Assembly (NCBI GenBank): GCA_025766275.1
Contig: JAFKAC010000026.1
Location: 248,001 to 312,000, forward strand
Source: Lactarius indigo
Taxonomy: Eukaryota > Basidiomycota > Agaricomycetes > Russulales > Russulaceae
DNA: 64,000 nt
Reading direction: 5' to 3'
Under the pieces are notes generated by a model. That model did no database searches and was not told the origin of the DNA. It was given only the letters and a program-made list of their open reading frames with translations. Numbering within the stretch: the stretch's first letter is position 1; each line of letters opens with the position of its first letter. Positions 61,846 to 64,000 of the stretch are shown here, piece by piece. The position numbers and the translations under genes are program-made.

Positions 61846-62891
61846 AAATCCTGATCTAAGGCATAGTAGCGTCTCTTTTCATCTTCAGTCATGCCTTGGA
61901 CGAGTGCATGGGCTTGTCGGACTTTATCTTCGGTTGTGGTAGCAGCCACTGATGAGGTGCTTGCTTCTGGGGTGTATGGGGGTGCGGTGTCCGCTTCTTG
62001 GGTGTCTGTGGCTCTGGCTTTGGTTTGGTTGGTGGTGTTTTGTCGTTGACAGTTCCTAGCCATGTGTCCTTGCTGTCTGCATTTGAAGCAGCGTCCTTCT
62101 TTCATGAGGGCTTTCTTTTCTTCTTCAGTAAGCTTCTTAAAGGGGGTGGAGGTGGTGGCATCTACATCCATCGCATTTGGGTCTCGCTTTGGTCGTCCTT
62201 GGTGGACATTCTGGGTTGGCCCTGGGTTTCTATTCCCTGGTCTGGCTTTTAGTAGCTTCCAGCGTTGGTGTTCTGCTCTGGCGGCGGTTTGCCACTCGTC
62301 CATGGTGTTTGGGATGGTGGTTCGCATAAGGCAAGCACGATACAGTCCTGTGGGTAGTCCTCTTTTGAAGAATTCCACTGTCCCAGGGGCATCTCTTGCC
62401 CATCCTGCTATTCCTGCAAGGTGTTCAAAGTCGAGGATGTAACTGTCCAATGCTCCACCCTGCATCGTCAAATTGATGAGCTTCTGATAGGCTCTTTCTT
62501 TGTTTAGAGTGTCGGTCCAGTCTCTGTCGAAGGTGTCAAGAAAACCGTCCCAAAGATCTTTGCTGTTTTTGGTGAGGGCTTTGGTGGGGTCTGCTAGTGC
62601 CGCTTCCATGTCATCTTCAGTTTGGTTGACCCACAGCTGTATGCCGGGTCCTTTGAACATTGTAAGGGCGAATAGTACCCGTGCATAAGGTTCTTTGATG
62701 AGTTCATTCTCGCTATTTAACTTGATGTATCGTAGTAGTTCCCTTTTGAACTGACCACTCTCTGTTCTATCTCCGGTGAACGGAGTAGGGGGTGCTCCTT
62801 TGAGTCCTCCTGAGCTCGTTGTTGGTGTTCCTCCTGTTCCGGTGCTTGAGCCGGTGCCTGTGCCAGTACCTGTGGCGTTTATGGCTGACAT
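61827..62891 (-). CDS. Gypsy-2 Gag
   Basis: 354 aa from the ATG at 62,891 (MSAINATGTGTGTGSSTG). Same-frame open sequence extends back to the ORF0 stop at 63,141. It has a gag core (GDRTESGQFKRELLRYIKLN, ALTMFKGPGIQLW, WTDTLNKERAYQKLINLTMQ, VEFFKRGLPTGLY) and a CCHC knuckle CFKCRQQGHMARNC. It ends AlaAspLeu-stop inside the pol overlap; a run of five U residues (61,844-61,848) may be the slip point. Confidence 0.8.
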   Translation of the reverse strand: MSAINATGTGTGTGSSTGTGGTPTTSSGGLKGAPPTPFTGDRTESGQFKRELLRYIKLNSENELIKEPYARVLFALTMFKGPGIQLWVNQTEDDMEAALADPTKALTKNSKDLWDGFLDTFDRDWTDTLNKERAYQKLINLTMQGGALDSYILDFEHLAGIAGWARDAPGTVEFFKRGLPTGLYRACLMRTTIPNTMDEWQTAARAEHQRWKLLKARPGNRNPGPTQNVHQGRPKRDPNAMDVDATTSTPFKKLTEEEKKALMKEGRCFKCRQQGHMARNCQRQNTTNQTKARATDTQEADTAPPYTPEASTSSVAATTTEDKVRQAHALVQGMTEDEKRRYYALDQDFCDADL

Positions 62892-63140
62892 GATAAGTGT
62901 TGGCTGTGGTGTGATGGGGATCTGGGGTGGTTCGACTGGGGAGGGCAATCTGATTGGTGGTAGTGGGGCTGGGAATCCTTCCTCCGCTGGGGATGGTTCT
63001 ATCCAGATAGGGATAGTGGGGCTGGCTTGTGACGAAGCTTGTGTGGGTACTGTGATGTCTAGGCGGTGTTCTGAGGAGTGGGATAGTTCTGAGTGTGATT
63101 CCGCTTTGTCTGAGCTGGGTTCTTCTTCTGATGAGTCTTG

Positions 63141-63518
63141 TTATAGTCCGTATGTTCCCCTAGTGTTTCTTGGTGCTGAGGATGATTGTTGTGTGGGCGT
63201 TTCTGGGTTCTGTTCGTCTTCTTCGTTCCACCAGCCTAGTCCTTCAGCAAATCTGTGTGGTGTGATGTTTATGGCTCTGGTGTGGTATGTATTCTGAAAG
63301 TATCGGAGGATGTACCAGTTGTTGTTGATGAATTCTACTGGTCTGAGTTCGCCTTTGATGAGGCACTTGTAACAAGGTGGTCTGCCTGATGTTGTGGCCC
63401 AGCGAGCTCCTTTTCCTAGTTGACTGCTTTTAACGTGGTGTGGGAGGTTGTCTTGTGTTCTGGTTGTGACTGGGGTCCAATCGTTGTCTGATTCAAAGGT
63501 GACACTGATGCTAGCCAC
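63141..63518 (-). CDS. Gypsy-2 ORF0 (125 codons, no ATG start)
   Basis: Opens at GTG (GTGGCTAGC) and ends NTRGTYGL at a TAA, in the same frame as gag with no other stop between. It contains GARWATTSGRPPCYKC, LRPVEFINNNWYILRYF and an acidic, Ser-rich end. Compared with Gypsy-1 ORF0 it shares the IVA(S/T) opening, ARW and RPVEF. No known domain was recognised. The lack of ATG in both elements suggests a spliced leader, near-cognate initiation, or a role only as RNA. Confidence 0.45.
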   Translation of the reverse strand: MASISVTFESDNDWTPVTTRTQDNLPHHVKSSQLGKGARWATTSGRPPCYKCLIKGELRPVEFINNNWYILRYFQNTYHTRAINITPHRFAEGLGWWNEEDEQNPETPTQQSSSAPRNTRGTYGL

Positions 63519-63726
63519 AATTGTGGTCTGTCTTGGGTGCTGATTTGTGTAAGGGGGTGGCTGAAGCGGCCTCTTGTGTCCAGGAGGATCCGTCGCCTGG
63601 CTATGCCATCGTTTCTGGGTTCTGTGGAGTGTCTGGTTGTTGGCTGATGCGTCCTCTTGGATCGTCGCCCACTCTGCTGTGTGGCAGTAGTGTCTTGGGT
63701 GTGTTGGGAGTTGTAGACTTGGCTTA

Positions 63727-64000
63727 TGTTACGCCCTAGCAGGGGCATGGGTTCTAAAGATTCTGAATCACACAAGTATCAAGCGAAGACCTCTGTTGTC
63801 TTATTGCTATGAAATACGAGTGATAAAAGTGTGGCACAAGGTGCAGCACTACTCTGTAATGTAGGACTCCTCGTCCGAAGTGTCTAACACTTCTCTACAC
63901 TTGATCTTGCTAGTGCACAGAGTATAACAGGTGTAACGCATTGATATAGTTCAACTGCAAAGACTTCGAAGTGTCCTGGTTAGGGACTGAGGTAGGGGAT
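63727..64000 (-). repeat. 5' LTR of Gypsy-2, cut by window edge
   Basis: TGTTACGCCCTAGCAGGGGC onward matches 42,342-42,615, differing at two CpG positions by eye. It is truncated at the window end. Confidence 0.85.

Larger units (their letters stand above)
42342..64000 (-). mobile_element. Gypsy-2, chromovirus-type element split by two insertions
   Basis: LTRs at 42,342-42,921 and from 63,727 past the edge share over 270 bases. Internal order in element sense is ORF0 (63,518-63,141), gag (62,891-61,827), pol part 1 (61,845-60,590), Copia-2 insertion, pol part 2 (54,235-51,905), ORF3 (51,895-50,797), Gypsy-1 insertion, and the ORF3 tail (43,141-42,948, or from 43,145 counting the duplicated site). 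Both insertion points restore the host frame when one target-site copy is removed. Confidence 0.85.

Overview
The window looks like a repeat-rich segment of a basidiomycete (Agaricomycete-type) fungal genome. The evidence is short GT-AG introns of about 45-90 nt in every cellular gene, a Goodbye-NACHT-ankyrin NLR-like gene, a WD40 protein with a C-terminal membrane anchor, a fungal Tnp2-type (CACTA-like) transposase, Ty3/Gypsy chromoviruses and Ty1/Copia elements. I cannot assign genus or species. Family names rest on remembered family signatures; no database search was run.

Left part (1-19,270), all forward strand: a multi-exon hypothetical gene running in from the left edge with an Asp/Ser-repeat N-terminus (1-1994); a complete 8-exon WD40 gene with a membrane tail (4319-5862); a small 3-exon gene for a nuclear-looking coiled-coil protein (7627-8169); and an apparently intact multi-exon Tnp2-type transposase (11,950-16,413). 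They are separated by long stretches with no supportable gene, which hold two copies of one decayed sequence (about 3536 and 6527) and a dispersed short repeat.

Middle part (19,270-36,670): a truncated tyrosine-recombinase-like fragment, a very AT-rich island, an LTR, and the RT/RNase H end of a Copia element whose 3' LTR runs into an ankyrin pseudogene (23,096-23,882). Next is a full nine-exon NLR-like gene (27,173-32,184, about 1525 aa). The sequence downstream of the ankyrin genes is present in three diverged copies (23,883-26,800; 32,185-33,310; 34,291-36,670). This suggests a tandemly duplicated NLR array eroded by transposons.

Right part (36,671-64,000), all reverse strand: a nested retrotransposon cluster. 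Copia-1 (from 36,671) is interrupted inside gag by Gypsy-3 (from 41,868). Gypsy-3 is interrupted by Gypsy-2 (from 42,342 past the window end). Gypsy-2 is interrupted twice, by complete Gypsy-1 (43,146-50,796; 447-bp LTRs, ACTG duplication) and complete Copia-2 (54,236-60,589; 615-bp LTRs, ATGAC duplication). Removing each inner element together with one target-site copy puts the host reading frame back in phase.

The two Gypsy families share features worth following. Each has a short open frame (ORF0) before gag, in gag's frame but closed by one stop and lacking an ATG. In each, pol is -1 relative to gag. Each carries a module after the chromodomain, fused to pol in Gypsy-1 and placed behind a single UGA with extra zinc knuckles in Gypsy-2. 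The Copia-2 LTR contains a 27-nt direct repeat whose two copies are positioned as a splice donor and acceptor, also seen in a diverged LTR 34 kb away. Copia-2 also has a primer-binding site matching the anticodon arm of initiator tRNA-Met.
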